Shown piece by piece: positions 1-8,564 of a stretch of DNA of 64,000 nucleotides. A program made the position numbers and the translations under genes. Origin of the DNA: Hypericibacter sp963696655 (GTDB lineage: Bacteria; Pseudomonadota; Alphaproteobacteria; Dongiales; Dongiaceae); NCBI GenBank assembly GCA_963696655.1, contig CAVOLB010000097.1, positions 48,483 to 112,482 of the forward strand, given 5' to 3'. Below the pieces are notes generated by a model. It made no database searches, had not been told where the DNA came from, and saw only the letters and a program-made list of their open reading frames with translations. Numbering within the stretch: the stretch's first letter is position 1; every line of letters starts with the position of its first letter.

Positions 1-1316
1 TGAGTCCGCTGGCCGGTTTCTATGCCTTGTTCGCCTTCGCCCTGACCGTCGCCGGTCCCGCTTATTTCTGGACCCTGCCGGTCATCCTCTTCGGCCAGGT
101 GCTGGTGGCGATGGTGTTCGCCGAAGCCTCCTCGCAATATCCGATCGCCGGCGGCGTCTATCAATGGGCCCGGCGGCTGGTCGGTCCGCGCTGGGGCTTC
201 CTCACCGCCTTCGTTTATCTGCTGGCGCTCCTCGCCACCAATGCCGGCCTGGCCTATGGCGGCGCGCCTTATCTGGCGGCCCTCTTCGGCTATGAGGTCT
301 CGCCGTTCACCAACGCGATCGGTGCCCTGGCGATGATCATCATCGCCGCGGTGATCAATTTCGGCGGCACCAAGGTCCTCGCCAGGGGTGTGGAGGCGGG
401 GGTGTGGGCCGGGCTCATCGGCCTCGGCTTCGCCGGCATCTATCTGCTGCTGTTCGGCCAGGTCCAGCCCTGGAGCGTCCTGGTGCAGAATTTCGGCGCC
501 GGATCGGACAACTATGTGGCGGCGCTGTTCGCCGCGAGCCTGATCGGCATCTGGATCATCTTCGGCTTCGAGGCTTGCGGCGACCTGGGCGAGGAAGTCC
601 AGGAAGCCAGCCACAAGATTCCGCGGGCAATGATGCTGACCATGCTGGTCGGCGGCGTCAGCACGCTCGTCATCGGGCTGGGCATGACGCTGGCGGTTCC
701 CGACATGCAGGGCGCCGTCAGCGGCAGCGTCGCCAATCCGGCCGAGGCCGTGCTGCTGGCCAATTTCGGGCCGATCGGCGCGAAGCTCGGCATCATCATG
801 CTCGTGATCATCATCGTCAGCGCCGCCGCCGCCATCATGGCCTCGACCAGCCGTCTGCTGTTCTCCATGGCGCGCGATCGCCTGGTGTTCGGCCATCACA
901 TGCTGGCCAGGATCGACGAGAAGCGGGGCCTGCCCAACGCCGCCATCATGGCGGCCACCGTGGTGCCTTGCGTGATCATCCTGCTCGGCATGTTCTCCAG
1001 CAACGCCATCACGCAGGTGATCAGCTTCGCCACGGCGGGCATCTATACCTCGTTCCACATGGTGGTGGGCGGGGCCCTCTATGCCCGGCTCAAGGGATGG
1101 AAACCGGCCGGGAGCTTCCAGCTCGGGTCCTGGGGCATGCTGGTGAACGTCCTGGCCTTGGCCTTCGGCGTGGTCATGATCCTCAACCTGATTTGGCCGC
1201 GCACGCCGGACGCACCTTGGTATCTCAACTACATCATTCCGCTCTCGGTGCTGTTTATCTTCGTCCTGGGATTGCTGCAGCTCGGGAATGTCGTCCGCCA
1301 GAGCAACGCACGCTGA
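1..1316 (+). CDS. APC-family amino acid permease (N-terminus outside window)
   Basis: The reading frame is already open at base 3 (S-P-L-A-G-F-Y...) with no start codon, so the N-terminus lies upstream of the window. About 437 codons are visible. The protein is a polytopic inner-membrane carrier. Long hydrophobic segments alternate with short loops, and an early segment carries Q-Y-P-x-A-G-G-V-Y-Q-W, the substrate- and cation-site signature of APC-superfamily transporters of the GabP/basic amino-acid/polyamine branch. The C-terminus (FVLGLLQLG) ends in a short polar tail. APC carriers usually have 12 transmembrane helices and about 450-520 residues, so only part of the first helix should be missing. 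The substrate cannot be told; the family moves amino acids, GABA or amines by proton symport. The downstream gene is an unrelated secreted protein, so an operon link is not obvious. Confidence 0.85.
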   Translation, partial: SPLAGFYALFAFALTVAGPAYFWTLPVILFGQVLVAMVFAEASSQYPIAGGVYQWARRLVGPRWGFLTAFVYLLALLATNAGLAYGGAPYLAALFGYEVSPFTNAIGALAMIIIAAVINFGGTKVLARGVEAGVWAGLIGLGFAGIYLLLFGQVQPWSVLVQNFGAGSDNYVAALFAASLIGIWIIFGFEACGDLGEEVQEASHKIPRAMMLTMLVGGVSTLVIGLGMTLAVPDMQGAVSGSVANPAEAVLLANFGPIGAKLGIIMLVIIIVSAAAAIMASTSRLLFSMARDRLVFGHHMLARIDEKRGLPNAAIMAATVVPCVIILLGMFSSNAITQVISFATAGIYTSFHMVVGGALYARLKGWKPAGSFQLGSWGMLVNVLALAFGVVMILNLIWPRTPDAPWYLNYIIPLSVLFIFVLGLLQLGNVVRQSNAR

Positions 1317-1572
1317 CGTCCCGGACGGCATGAAGCCGGCCAGGGCCGGCTCGCGCTTGGCAAACCAGGCGTGAGCCGGCCCGAGGCCGGGAATTCGGTC
1401 TCATTCCCTCCGCGGGACAGGCTTCCCGTAGGGCCCAGGATGGCCTAACGTTCGCTCCCGTCGGGCGGATGATCCGTTCCTCGAGGCAATGTCCGCCGGG
1501 GGACGATACGGAATGGCAGCGGGCCGCATTTGCGCCGGACTGCCATTGCCGGAAACAGCGGAGCGTTCATTC

Positions 1573-2355
1573 ATGCCGGTTCATCGCCAACTCACCGTCG
1601 CCGCCATGGCGACAGCGTGCTTTCTCCTCCTTGCCGGCAACAGCGCCAGCGGCGCCGATTCGACCTTTCCCCTGCCGGGCGACGATCGCGCGCAGATCGA
1701 GAAATATCTCGGAACCGGGGTCGTCGGCGAACCCATCGCCGCCGCTGCGTTGCTGACGGCCGACCAGTATCTGCCGCCCAAGGGCACGGTCACATCCTAT
1801 CGCGTGCGTGACTCGGACGGCAAAACGCGCACCGAGAATCACGAGGTCGAGGACACCACCGACCCGATGTTCGCGCCCGGCTGGCGCTATTCCGCCGAAC
1901 CGATCGGCGCCTTTTTCCTGCAGAAGACGGCCGATGGGGGTGCCGCCATTCTGGCCGAGCAGGACCTCGAGCAGAAAGTGCTGTCGCGCTTCACGCCGGG
2001 CGAACCGCTCATTCTCGCGGGACTGGCGCCAGGCCAGAGCCGCAAGTCCACGGTTCAGGTGGCGGTTTCCGATCTGTCCGACCCGACCGACATCGATCAC
2101 ACGGGGTCGCTCGACATCACCTACAGCTATATCGGCGCCTACAAGGTGACCGTCCCTGCGGGCAGCTACGACGCCGTCCTCATCAAGTGGGACTATAAGG
2201 GATCGGTCGGGCCGGCGAGCATCAAGCTGACGGAGTATCGGTTCATTGCACCGGGTGCGGGCATGATCGCCATGGTCGAAAGCCGCCATATCTCGGCCAT
2301 GCTGGTCTATAACGACAAGACGCGGCTCGGGAAGCTGATGCAGACGAAACCGTGA
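1573..2355 (+). CDS. secreted protein of unknown function
   Basis: This 260-residue protein has a clear Sec signal peptide: basic MPVHRQ, a hydrophobic core VAAMATACFLLLAG, and a likely cleavage after SASG-A near residue 27. An in-frame start further upstream (1489) would bury this signal, so the ATG at 1573 is preferred. The mature part has mixed beta-rich character (S-Y-R-V-R-D, Y-S-Y-I-G-A-Y-K-V-T-V-P-A-G-S-Y-D-A) and resembles periplasmic DUF3108-like proteins. That resemblance is weak and no catalytic motif is visible. It is bounded by about 250 bp of non-coding DNA on each side, so it looks monocistronic. The export prediction is secure; the function is not recognised. Confidence 0.7.
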   Translation: MPVHRQLTVAAMATACFLLLAGNSASGADSTFPLPGDDRAQIEKYLGTGVVGEPIAAAALLTADQYLPPKGTVTSYRVRDSDGKTRTENHEVEDTTDPMFAPGWRYSAEPIGAFFLQKTADGGAAILAEQDLEQKVLSRFTPGEPLILAGLAPGQSRKSTVQVAVSDLSDPTDIDHTGSLDITYSYIGAYKVTVPAGSYDAVLIKWDYKGSVGPASIKLTEYRFIAPGAGMIAMVESRHISAMLVYNDKTRLGKLMQTKP

Positions 2356-2464
2356 GCGACGGGGCCGGGGTTGTCCTCAAGCCCGGGGTGGGTTCGACAC
2401 CCGCCTGAAAAGCGCGATTGGCCGGCCATGTCGATGGTCATTCTGTCCGGCACGGCCTGCGATA

Positions 2465-2478
2465 TTGATGTATGTCAA
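2465..2478 (+). promoter_or_regulatory. FNR/FixK-type box upstream of the CBS protein
   Basis: TTGATGTATGTCAA matches the CRP/FNR-superfamily palindrome TTGA(T/C)-N4-(G/A)TCAA used by FNR, ANR and FixK under low oxygen. It lies about 130 bp before the CBS-protein ATG. No -10 was assigned. The match is seen directly; oxygen control is inferred. Confidence 0.55.
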
Positions 2479-2609
2479 CGTCGAGCGCACCTCATCTGTC
2501 ATAGAAGTGACTGATGCTTCGGCGGTGGGCTCCGGTCATGCTGCCGCCGACGGGCGCCGATCGACCTCGCCGCAAAGGCGGGCGAGAGCGGACCAAAGGA
2601 GCGGCCGAC

Positions 2610-3029
2610 ATGACGACCCGCAGAATCTCGGAAATGGTCCGCCACAAAAGTCCCGTGACGCTGCCGGCAAGTGCCAGCGTTCGCGACGCCTGCCGGCATA
2701 TGCATGAACGCAGGGTGGGTGCTGTGCTGGTCGTGGATCCCGAGCAGCGCTTGCTGGGAATATTCACCGGCCGGGACGCCGTCGGCCTGCTTGCCCGGGG
2801 CCACGATCCTGCTGGCACGCCGCTCTCCGATGTCATGACGTCGAATCCGAGCACGATCTCGTCGCGGCATTCGGCCCTCGATGCCCTGCGTCTGATGGAA
2901 GACGGCGGTTTCCGTCATCTGCCGGTCGTCGAGGATGGGAAGGTCGTCAGCATCATATCCCGCGGCGATTTTCGTGGCCTGGAAGAGGCTCGTCTCGATG
3001 TGGAAACTGGGCTCTGGGAGCGGATCTAG
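2610..3029 (+). CDS. CBS-domain pair protein
   Basis: The 139-residue protein consists almost entirely of two CBS motifs (a Bateman module). CBS1 spans roughly residues 10-60 (VTLPASASVRDACRHM...GIFTGRDAV) and CBS2 roughly residues 75-125 (TISSRHSALDALRLMEDGGFRHLPVV...ISRGDF). Such stand-alone pairs bind adenine nucleotides (AMP, ATP, NAD) or SAM and act as small energy sensors. The ATG at 2610 is chosen over an upstream in-frame start because AAAGGA lies 9 bases before it and the conserved M-T-x-R-x-I-S-E-M start follows. An FNR/FixK-like box at 2465-2478 suggests induction under low oxygen, a common arrangement for CBS and universal-stress proteins. The partner protein is unknown. Confidence 0.85.
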   Translation: MTTRRISEMVRHKSPVTLPASASVRDACRHMHERRVGAVLVVDPEQRLLGIFTGRDAVGLLARGHDPAGTPLSDVMTSNPSTISSRHSALDALRLMEDGGFRHLPVVEDGKVVSIISRGDFRGLEEARLDVETGLWERI

Positions 3030-3065
3030 CCGCGACGGCAGCCTCGTTCTCGCGAAGCCACAAGG

Positions 3066-3617
3066 TCAGGATTTGCCGGCGAAGAGTTCTTCGGTCAGTT
3101 GAGGGCAGTCCACGTCCTTGGCGCCGCCGAACTCGGGCGTCGGGATCGGGATGTCGCGATCGATCGAGATCTTCGGGTCGCTCATCGTTCCCTTGATCAG
3201 GACCGGCGCATGCAGGTCGAGCAGATCGAAATCCTTCGGATCGGCCTCGATCCTGACGTCGATGGCCTGCGTCTTGAGATCGGCCTGCCCTTCGACATGG
3301 AGGACCGATTTCTCGGTATCGAGCAGCGTCTTGTCGAACGCCAGGCTGCCGTGATCGATGGCCAGATGCGCCAGCGCGCAATGGACCGGGATGGTGTTGT
3401 CGCCGGTGACGAACAGGATCAAGGCATCGCCGAGCTGAAGCCCCGCCAGGCTCACCATCAGGCCGCTGACCCAGCCGCCGTCCATCGCCACCATGATGTC
3501 GCCGTCGGCCGTATCCATCACCTCGGCGAGCGATCGGCCGCTGCCGGCGATGAGCACGCGGCCCTGCAGCTGGGCCTTGGTCGTGTCGAAGAAGGGCGTG
3601 CCGCAGAGCTTCGCGCC
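3066..3617 (-). pseudogene. 5'-truncated AsmA-family remnant
   Basis: Read on the minus strand from 3617 to 3066, this frame gives the typical C-terminal module of AsmA-family envelope proteins: AQLQGRVLIAGSGRSLAEVM, then D-G-D-I, LAGLQLGDAL, VLHVEGQADLKTQAIDVRIE and PVLIKGTMSDPKISID. AsmA proteins normally have several hundred residues and begin with a membrane anchor. Here an in-frame TAG at 3618-3620 cuts the frame just upstream, and no anchor or N-terminal domain is present. Only about 183 codons remain. A GTG at 3557 could in principle start a 163-residue product, but that would lack the membrane anchor. A decayed gene fragment is the simplest reading; an indel in the assembly is the alternative. 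Confidence 0.6.
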
Positions 3618-3756
3618 CTAGCGCCTCGATCCGGAAGCCGGCCCGCGATCGCACTTGCCCCGAAGCTTGTCGGTTGTTCATCCCGGCCTGACGCGGGACA
3701 ATAGTAGATTGCTCGGCCCCCCGGGCGGGTCGGGTGCGCGCATCGAAGAGGATGAG

Positions 3757-6324
3757 ATGGGACAGACGGAGCTACCCCGGAATGTCAGGCCGATCCATTA
3801 CACGGTCGAGATCGAGCCGCGCGCGGCGACGCTGACCTTCCGAGGGCGGGTGGTGATCACGCTCAGCGTCGAGGCGCCGACCTCGACGGTGATTCTGAAC
3901 GGCCTGGATCTGGAGCTCGTCTCGGCGGAGCTGAGCGGCAGCGGTCAGGCGCTTTCCGGCTCCTGGAGCGCCGACGCGAGCCGCCAGCAGATCACCATCA
4001 AGCTCGACCGGGAGGTTCCGCCGGGACGCTACGATCTCGCCATCGACTACAGGGGCAAGATCAACGAAACCGCCATGGGCCTGTTCGTCACCCGCTACGA
4101 CACGCCCGCCGGCCGCTGCCAGATGCTCCTGACCCAATTCGAAGCGGTGGCGGCGCGGCGGTTCATGCCCTGCTGGGACGAGCCCGCGCACAAGGCCACC
4201 TTCACGATCAGCGTGGTGGCCGCGGCGGCGGAAACCGCCGTCTCCAACATGCCGATCGACCGGATCGACCGCTCCGAGGCGGGGCTGCACTATATCCGCT
4301 TCCAGAAAAGCCCCTCGATGTCGACCTATCTCCTGTTTCTCGGCATCGGCGATCTGGAGCGGCTGGTGACCCAGGCCGACGGCGTCGAGATCGCCGTCAT
4401 CGCGCGGCGCGGCAGCGCCTATAAGGGCCAGTTTGCCCTGGACAGCGCCGTCGAGCTGCTCGGCTATTTCAACGATTATTTCGGCATTCCCTATCCGCTG
4501 CCGAAGCTCGATCTGATCGCGGCCCCGGGCGCCGGCGGATTCGCCGCCATGGAGAACTGGGGCGCCATCCTCTATTTCGAGAAAGTTCTGCTGCTCGATC
4601 CGGCCTTGTCGAGCGAATCCGACCGGCAGCGCGTCTTCGTCGTCATCGCCCATGAGATGGCGCATATGTGGTTCGGCGATCTCGTGACCATGAGCTGGTG
4701 GGACGAGCTCTGGCTCAACGAGGGCTTCGCCTCCTGGATGGAGAACAAAGCCACCGACCGCTTCCATCCGGAATGGTCGATGTGGCTCCAGTCCGAATCC
4801 GCGCGCCAGCGGGCGATGCGGCAGGATGCGAAGGGCACGACCCATCCCGTCGTGCAACCCGTCGCCAGCGGCGATCAGGCCGATCAGGCCTTCGACGACA
4901 TCACCTACCGCAAGGGCCAGGCCGTCATCCGGATGCTGGAGAGCCATGTCGGCGAGGCCGTCTTCAGGGACGGCGTTCGCGGCTACATGCGGCGCCATGC
5001 CTATGGCAACACCGTCACCGACGATCTCTGGTCGGCGATCGAGGCCGCCGGCGGACGGAACATCAAGACGATCGCGGACGACTTCACGCTGCAGCCCGGC
5101 GTTCCCATGATCGGCGTCGACCGGGCGCAGCCGAAGGCGGGCCAGGTGGAGATCGCCCTGCGGCAGGGCCGCTTCGGCGTGGACGATGCATCGCGCCAGC
5201 CCCTGGCATGGCATGTGCCCGTCTCGGCCGCCTCGGTCGGCGAAGGCCATCCGCCGGGCAAAACCCTCGTCACGGGCGACGAGCCCGTCACGCTCGAGGT
5301 CAGGGGCGGCTTGCCCGTGAAGATCAATATGGGCCAGGCCGCCTATTTCAGGAGCCGATACGCCCAAGACGCTTTCGCGGGCCTCGCGGACAAGTTCGCC
5401 GTCCTGCCGGCCGTGGATCAGCTCGGGCTGCTCTACGACGCCTGGGCTCTCGGGGAGGCTGGCCTCATGCCGGTCTCGGCCTATCTGGACCTGACGCGCC
5501 AGGCGAGCGCCGATGCCGACACGGTCATCTGGCGGCAGATCGTCGAGACGCTGCTGTCGATCGATGCGCTCTATGCCGGCCTGCCGGGGCGCGCCGCCCT
5601 GCAATCCTACGCCGCGCGAATCCTGACGCCGGTCTTCGGTCGGATCGGGTGGGACCGTCGGCCGGGGGAGGCGGACAATGCCGCCGTTCTGCGGGAGGAT
5701 CTGATCGGTGCCCTCGGCCGGCTCCGGGACCGGGATGTCGTCGCCGAAGCGCGGCGGCGGTTTCAGGATTCCGTCGCCCATCCGGAAGATCCCAGGGCTC
5801 TGCCGGCGGCCATCCGCCAACCTGTCCTGCGTGCCGTCGCCTTCGATGCCGACGCGGCTCTCTATGAGACGCTGCTCGGCCTGGCGAAGGGCGCTGCCGA
5901 TCCGATCGCCATCGACCAGTATTTTCTCGCCCTCGCCTTGAGCCGGGATCCGGCCCTGGCCCGGCGAACCCTGGCTCTGGCCTTGAGCGGCGATCCGCCG
6001 AAGACGACCAGCCCCGCCATGATCGCCCGTGTGGCCATCGACAATACGAGCATGGCCTGGGACTTCGTACTCGAGCATCGGGACGAGGTGAATGCCAGGC
6101 TCGATGCGCTGCAGCGGCATAATTTCGTGCCATCGCTGGCGGTGCAGTCCACCGATCCGGCGCTGCTGCCGGCGCTGCGAAAATTCATCGACGAGAACGT
6201 GCCGGCCGCCAACCGGAAACAGGTGGAAAGATTTTACGCCGATCTCGACTTCCGGCTGTCCGTCAGGGCGCGACGGCTGCCGGAGATCGACGAGTGGCTC
6301 CGGGCCAACGGCCAGGACGAATAG
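3757..6324 (+). CDS. M1-family zinc aminopeptidase
   Basis: This 855-residue cytosolic metallopeptidase removes N-terminal residues from peptides. The exopeptidase signature G-F-A-A-M-E-N-W-G (about residues 259-267, the GAMEN-type loop) and the zinc site H299-E-M-A-H303 with E322 in LWLNEGFASW are all present, so the enzyme should be active. An N-terminal beta domain (about 1-200) precedes the thermolysin-like domain. The C-terminal half is the helical ERAP1_C-type domain rather than the PepN type. The ATG at 3757 is chosen because GAAGAGG lies just upstream and M-G-Q-T-E-L-P-R-N-V-R-P begins the family core; the frame extends upstream to 3655 without similarity. It lies next to the AsmA remnant and has no obvious operon partner. 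Confidence 0.93.
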   Translation: MGQTELPRNVRPIHYTVEIEPRAATLTFRGRVVITLSVEAPTSTVILNGLDLELVSAELSGSGQALSGSWSADASRQQITIKLDREVPPGRYDLAIDYRGKINETAMGLFVTRYDTPAGRCQMLLTQFEAVAARRFMPCWDEPAHKATFTISVVAAAAETAVSNMPIDRIDRSEAGLHYIRFQKSPSMSTYLLFLGIGDLERLVTQADGVEIAVIARRGSAYKGQFALDSAVELLGYFNDYFGIPYPLPKLDLIAAPGAGGFAAMENWGAILYFEKVLLLDPALSSESDRQRVFVVIAHEMAHMWFGDLVTMSWWDELWLNEGFASWMENKATDRFHPEWSMWLQSESARQRAMRQDAKGTTHPVVQPVASGDQADQAFDDITYRKGQAVIRMLESHVGEAVFRDGVRGYMRRHAYGNTVTDDLWSAIEAAGGRNIKTIADDFTLQPGVPMIGVDRAQPKAGQVEIALRQGRFGVDDASRQPLAWHVPVSAASVGEGHPPGKTLVTGDEPVTLEVRGGLPVKINMGQAAYFRSRYAQDAFAGLADKFAVLPAVDQLGLLYDAWALGEAGLMPVSAYLDLTRQASADADTVIWRQIVETLLSIDALYAGLPGRAALQSYAARILTPVFGRIGWDRRPGEADNAAVLREDLIGALGRLRDRDVVAEARRRFQDSVAHPEDPRALPAAIRQPVLRAVAFDADAALYETLLGLAKGAADPIAIDQYFLALALSRDPALARRTLALALSGDPPKTTSPAMIARVAIDNTSMAWDFVLEHRDEVNARLDALQRHNFVPSLAVQSTDPALLPALRKFIDENVPAANRKQVERFYADLDFRLSVRARRLPEIDEWLRANGQDE

Positions 6325-6437
6325 CCATCGACGCGGGCGGGCGCGATTGCAATAGTTGGCGCTGCGCTGGGAAGCGTGGCGCGCGGCGGTGCTGGCGCCG
6401 CTTTCGATAAAGCCAAACGCGTGGGGAGAACGATCGA

Positions 6438-7217
6438 ATGCAGACGCTTGCCGGGAAGACGGCCGTCATCACCGGCGCGGGCTCGGGCCTCGGCCGCGCC
6501 GTGGCCCAGAAATTCGCGGGCGAAGGTGCCGTCGGACTGATCCTGATCGACCGCGACAAGGAAGGGCTGGCGGCGACGCGCGAGGCGATCGCGGCCCCCC
6601 GGTCCTGCGATGTGCATTCGCGCTGCCTCGACGTCACCGACAGCGCGGCGCTGGCCGAGGCGGCCCGCAAGGCCGACGCGGCCTTCGGCGGCATCGACAT
6701 CGTCGTCTGCGCTGCCGGCATCATCGGCCCCTTCGGCAAGATCGTGGATTGCTCCGAGGAGGACTGGCTCAAGGTCTTCGCCGTCAATGTCCATGGCACC
6801 TTCCTGACGGTGAAGCATTTCATTCCGCTGCTGCGCAAGCGGGGCGGGGGCAGCATCGTCAATTTCTCCTCGACGGCGGGGCTGGTGGGCGATCCGCTGC
6901 TCGGGCCCTATTCGGCATCGAAGGGCGCGGTCACGCTGATGACGCGCTCGCTCGCGCGCAACCACGCGGCCGAGAACATCCGGGTCAATTGCGTCTGCCC
7001 CGGCTCGATCGACACGCCGATGCTGCAATCGGTGTTCGCCGATCTGGGCGATCCTGTGGCGCGTGCCCAGCGCGAGCGCGAGTTCATCGCCTTCCATCCG
7101 CTGGGGCGCTTCGGCAAGCCGGCCGAAGTCGCCGACGCGGTGCTCTATCTCGCCGGGCCCGCCTCCTCCTTCGTCACCGGCATCAGCCTGCCGGTCGATG
7201 GCGGCTCGATCGCCTGA
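6438..7217 (+). CDS. SDR-family NAD(P)-dependent oxidoreductase
   Basis: A classical short-chain dehydrogenase of 259 residues. The Rossmann glycine motif T-G-A-G-S-G-L-G is at residues 12-19 and the catalytic Y-S-A-S-K follows the serine-containing strand (IVNFSSTAG). The usual N-N-A-G is C-A-A-G here. The C-terminus ends in the family pattern F-V-T-G-I-S-L-P-V-D-G-G. Acidic I-D-R-D after beta-2 favours NAD(H) over NADP(H). A second SDR begins 28 bases after its stop and is probably co-transcribed, a pairing common in sugar or hydroxy-acid oxidation. No other pathway gene is adjacent, so the substrate is unknown. Confidence 0.88.
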   Translation: MQTLAGKTAVITGAGSGLGRAVAQKFAGEGAVGLILIDRDKEGLAATREAIAAPRSCDVHSRCLDVTDSAALAEAARKADAAFGGIDIVVCAAGIIGPFGKIVDCSEEDWLKVFAVNVHGTFLTVKHFIPLLRKRGGGSIVNFSSTAGLVGDPLLGPYSASKGAVTLMTRSLARNHAAENIRVNCVCPGSIDTPMLQSVFADLGDPVARAQREREFIAFHPLGRFGKPAEVADAVLYLAGPASSFVTGISLPVDGGSIA

Positions 7218-7245
7218 GCCTTTCCGAATATGGGAGACTCGCATC

Positions 7246-8028
7246 ATGCGGTTCGAGGGACGCGCGGTCATCGTCACCGGAGCGGGCAGCGGGATCGGTC
7301 GCGGCGTCGCCTCGCGCATGGCCGCGGAGGGGGCGGGCGTGCTGGCGGTCGACCGCAACCCGACGGGGCTCGAGAGCCTGGTCGCGGAAGCCTCTTCCTC
7401 CTCCGGCAAGGCCCGGATCGAGCCGCTGGTCTGCGATGTCGCAGCCGGCGATGCGCCGGCGCGGATCGTCGCCGCCTGCCAGGCTCGCTTCGGCCGCCTA
7501 GATGTGTTGGTGAACAATGCCGGCATCGATCGCGAAGCCGAGCAGTTCACCGACAATGACGACGAGACGATCGCGACCTTATTCTCCGTCAATCTCATCA
7601 GCCTGATCCGCCTGACGCGCGACAGCCTGAAGGTGATGACCCGGCCGGGCGGGCGCGTCGTCAATGTCAGCTCGGTCTTCGGGCTGGTCGGATTTCCCAA
7701 CTCCGCGCTCTATGCCACGGCGAAGGGCGGGGTCGCGCAGCTCACGCGGCAACTGGCGGCGGACTGGACGCCGCTCGGAATCACCGTCAATGCGGTGGCT
7801 CCGGGCGTGATCGAGACCGCCATGACGAAGCGTTTCATCGAAGAGAGCCGCTGGTACCGGCGTGCCATGATCGAGACCACGCCGGCGCCCCGGGTGGGGC
7901 AGCCCGAAGATATCGCCGCCGCCGTCTGCTTCCTGGCCTCGCCGGACGCCGACTTCATTTCGGGTGTGGTGCTGCCGGTCGATGGCGGCTGGCTCGCGAC
8001 CCGTTATCTGCCGCCTGACGCGGTTTGA
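7246..8028 (+). CDS. SDR-family NAD(P)-dependent oxidoreductase
   Basis: The second SDR of the pair has 260 residues. It carries T-G-A-G-S-G-I-G at residues 11-18, the N-N-A-G-I motif, serine in V-N-V-S-S-V-F-G, Y-A-T-A-K as the active-site pair, and the C-terminal S-G-V-V-L-P-V-D-G-G-W. The ATG at 7246 begins the family core directly; an upstream in-frame start at 7063 lies inside the preceding gene. A-V-D-R-N after beta-2 is compatible with NAD. The two genes are only about as similar as any two SDRs, which suggests sequential or complementary redox steps rather than a tandem duplication. Substrate unknown. Confidence 0.88.
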   Translation: MRFEGRAVIVTGAGSGIGRGVASRMAAEGAGVLAVDRNPTGLESLVAEASSSSGKARIEPLVCDVAAGDAPARIVAACQARFGRLDVLVNNAGIDREAEQFTDNDDETIATLFSVNLISLIRLTRDSLKVMTRPGGRVVNVSSVFGLVGFPNSALYATAKGGVAQLTRQLAADWTPLGITVNAVAPGVIETAMTKRFIEESRWYRRAMIETTPAPRVGQPEDIAAAVCFLASPDADFISGVVLPVDGGWLATRYLPPDAV

Positions 8029-8169
8029 GGTGCCGGTTCCGACGCCGTTGCGACGGGGAAGGCCGGTACCGGTTCCGCGCCGGAACCTTGATGAGGCTCG
8101 GGCGTTTGGTCCGTGTTAGGGTGGGCTTCTGCCCGCCTCCTCAACAATTTGCGAAGTGGGATTCAAAGA

Positions 8170-8493
8170 ATGAAACGCACAACGAAATCAAGGCGCAAGG
8201 CCGCGGCCCCGGTCGATCTGGACGTATTGATCGACGATATCGGCGCCTTGAAGTCCGATTTCGCCGCCATCGTCAGCCAGATCAAGAGCGGCGCGGTCGA
8301 CCATGCCAGCGAGCGGGCCAATGAGCTCCTGTCGCAGCTCAGCGACCGGGCCAACGAGCTCTATGAGACCGTGTCCGAGCAGGGCGCCGTGTCGGTCGAA
8401 GCCGCCCGGGGGCAAATTACCGCCCGACCCTTGACGGCCGTGCTGATCGCCTTCGGCCTCGGCTTCATCGCCAGCCGGCTGGTGCTTCGCTGA
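8170..8493 (+). CDS. DUF883 / ElaB-YqjD-like membrane-anchored protein
   Basis: This 107-residue protein has a basic start (MKRTTKSRRKAAAP), a long amphipathic helical middle (about 20-80, with repeated ASERANELLSQLSDRANELY), and one C-terminal transmembrane helix (LTAVLIAFGLGFIASRLVLR). The layout is that of DUF883 proteins such as ElaB and YqjD, which are inner-membrane proteins linked to stationary phase and, for YqjD, to ribosomes. The ATG at 8170 is preferred over 8113 because the family begins with such a basic segment. It is followed closely by an AI-2E-family permease. Role inferred from architecture only. Confidence 0.75.
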   Translation: MKRTTKSRRKAAAPVDLDVLIDDIGALKSDFAAIVSQIKSGAVDHASERANELLSQLSDRANELYETVSEQGAVSVEAARGQITARPLTAVLIAFGLGFIASRLVLR

Positions 8494-8564
8494 GCATCGC
8501 CGATGACAATGGGTTATCGGCTGCCCGACCGGGTCGCGCCGGCGACCTGCCTCCCGTCACGAGT

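Noticed and set aside
3772..6120. 782-codon minus-strand open frame opposite the M1 aminopeptidase
   Set aside because: Arginine/glycine/aspartate-rich shadow of a GC-rich gene; no family-like sequence and no ribosome site.
8071..8087. GGTTCCG/CGGAACC hairpin as a terminator after the SDR pair
   Set aside because: Perfect 7-bp stem but no T-run on either strand.
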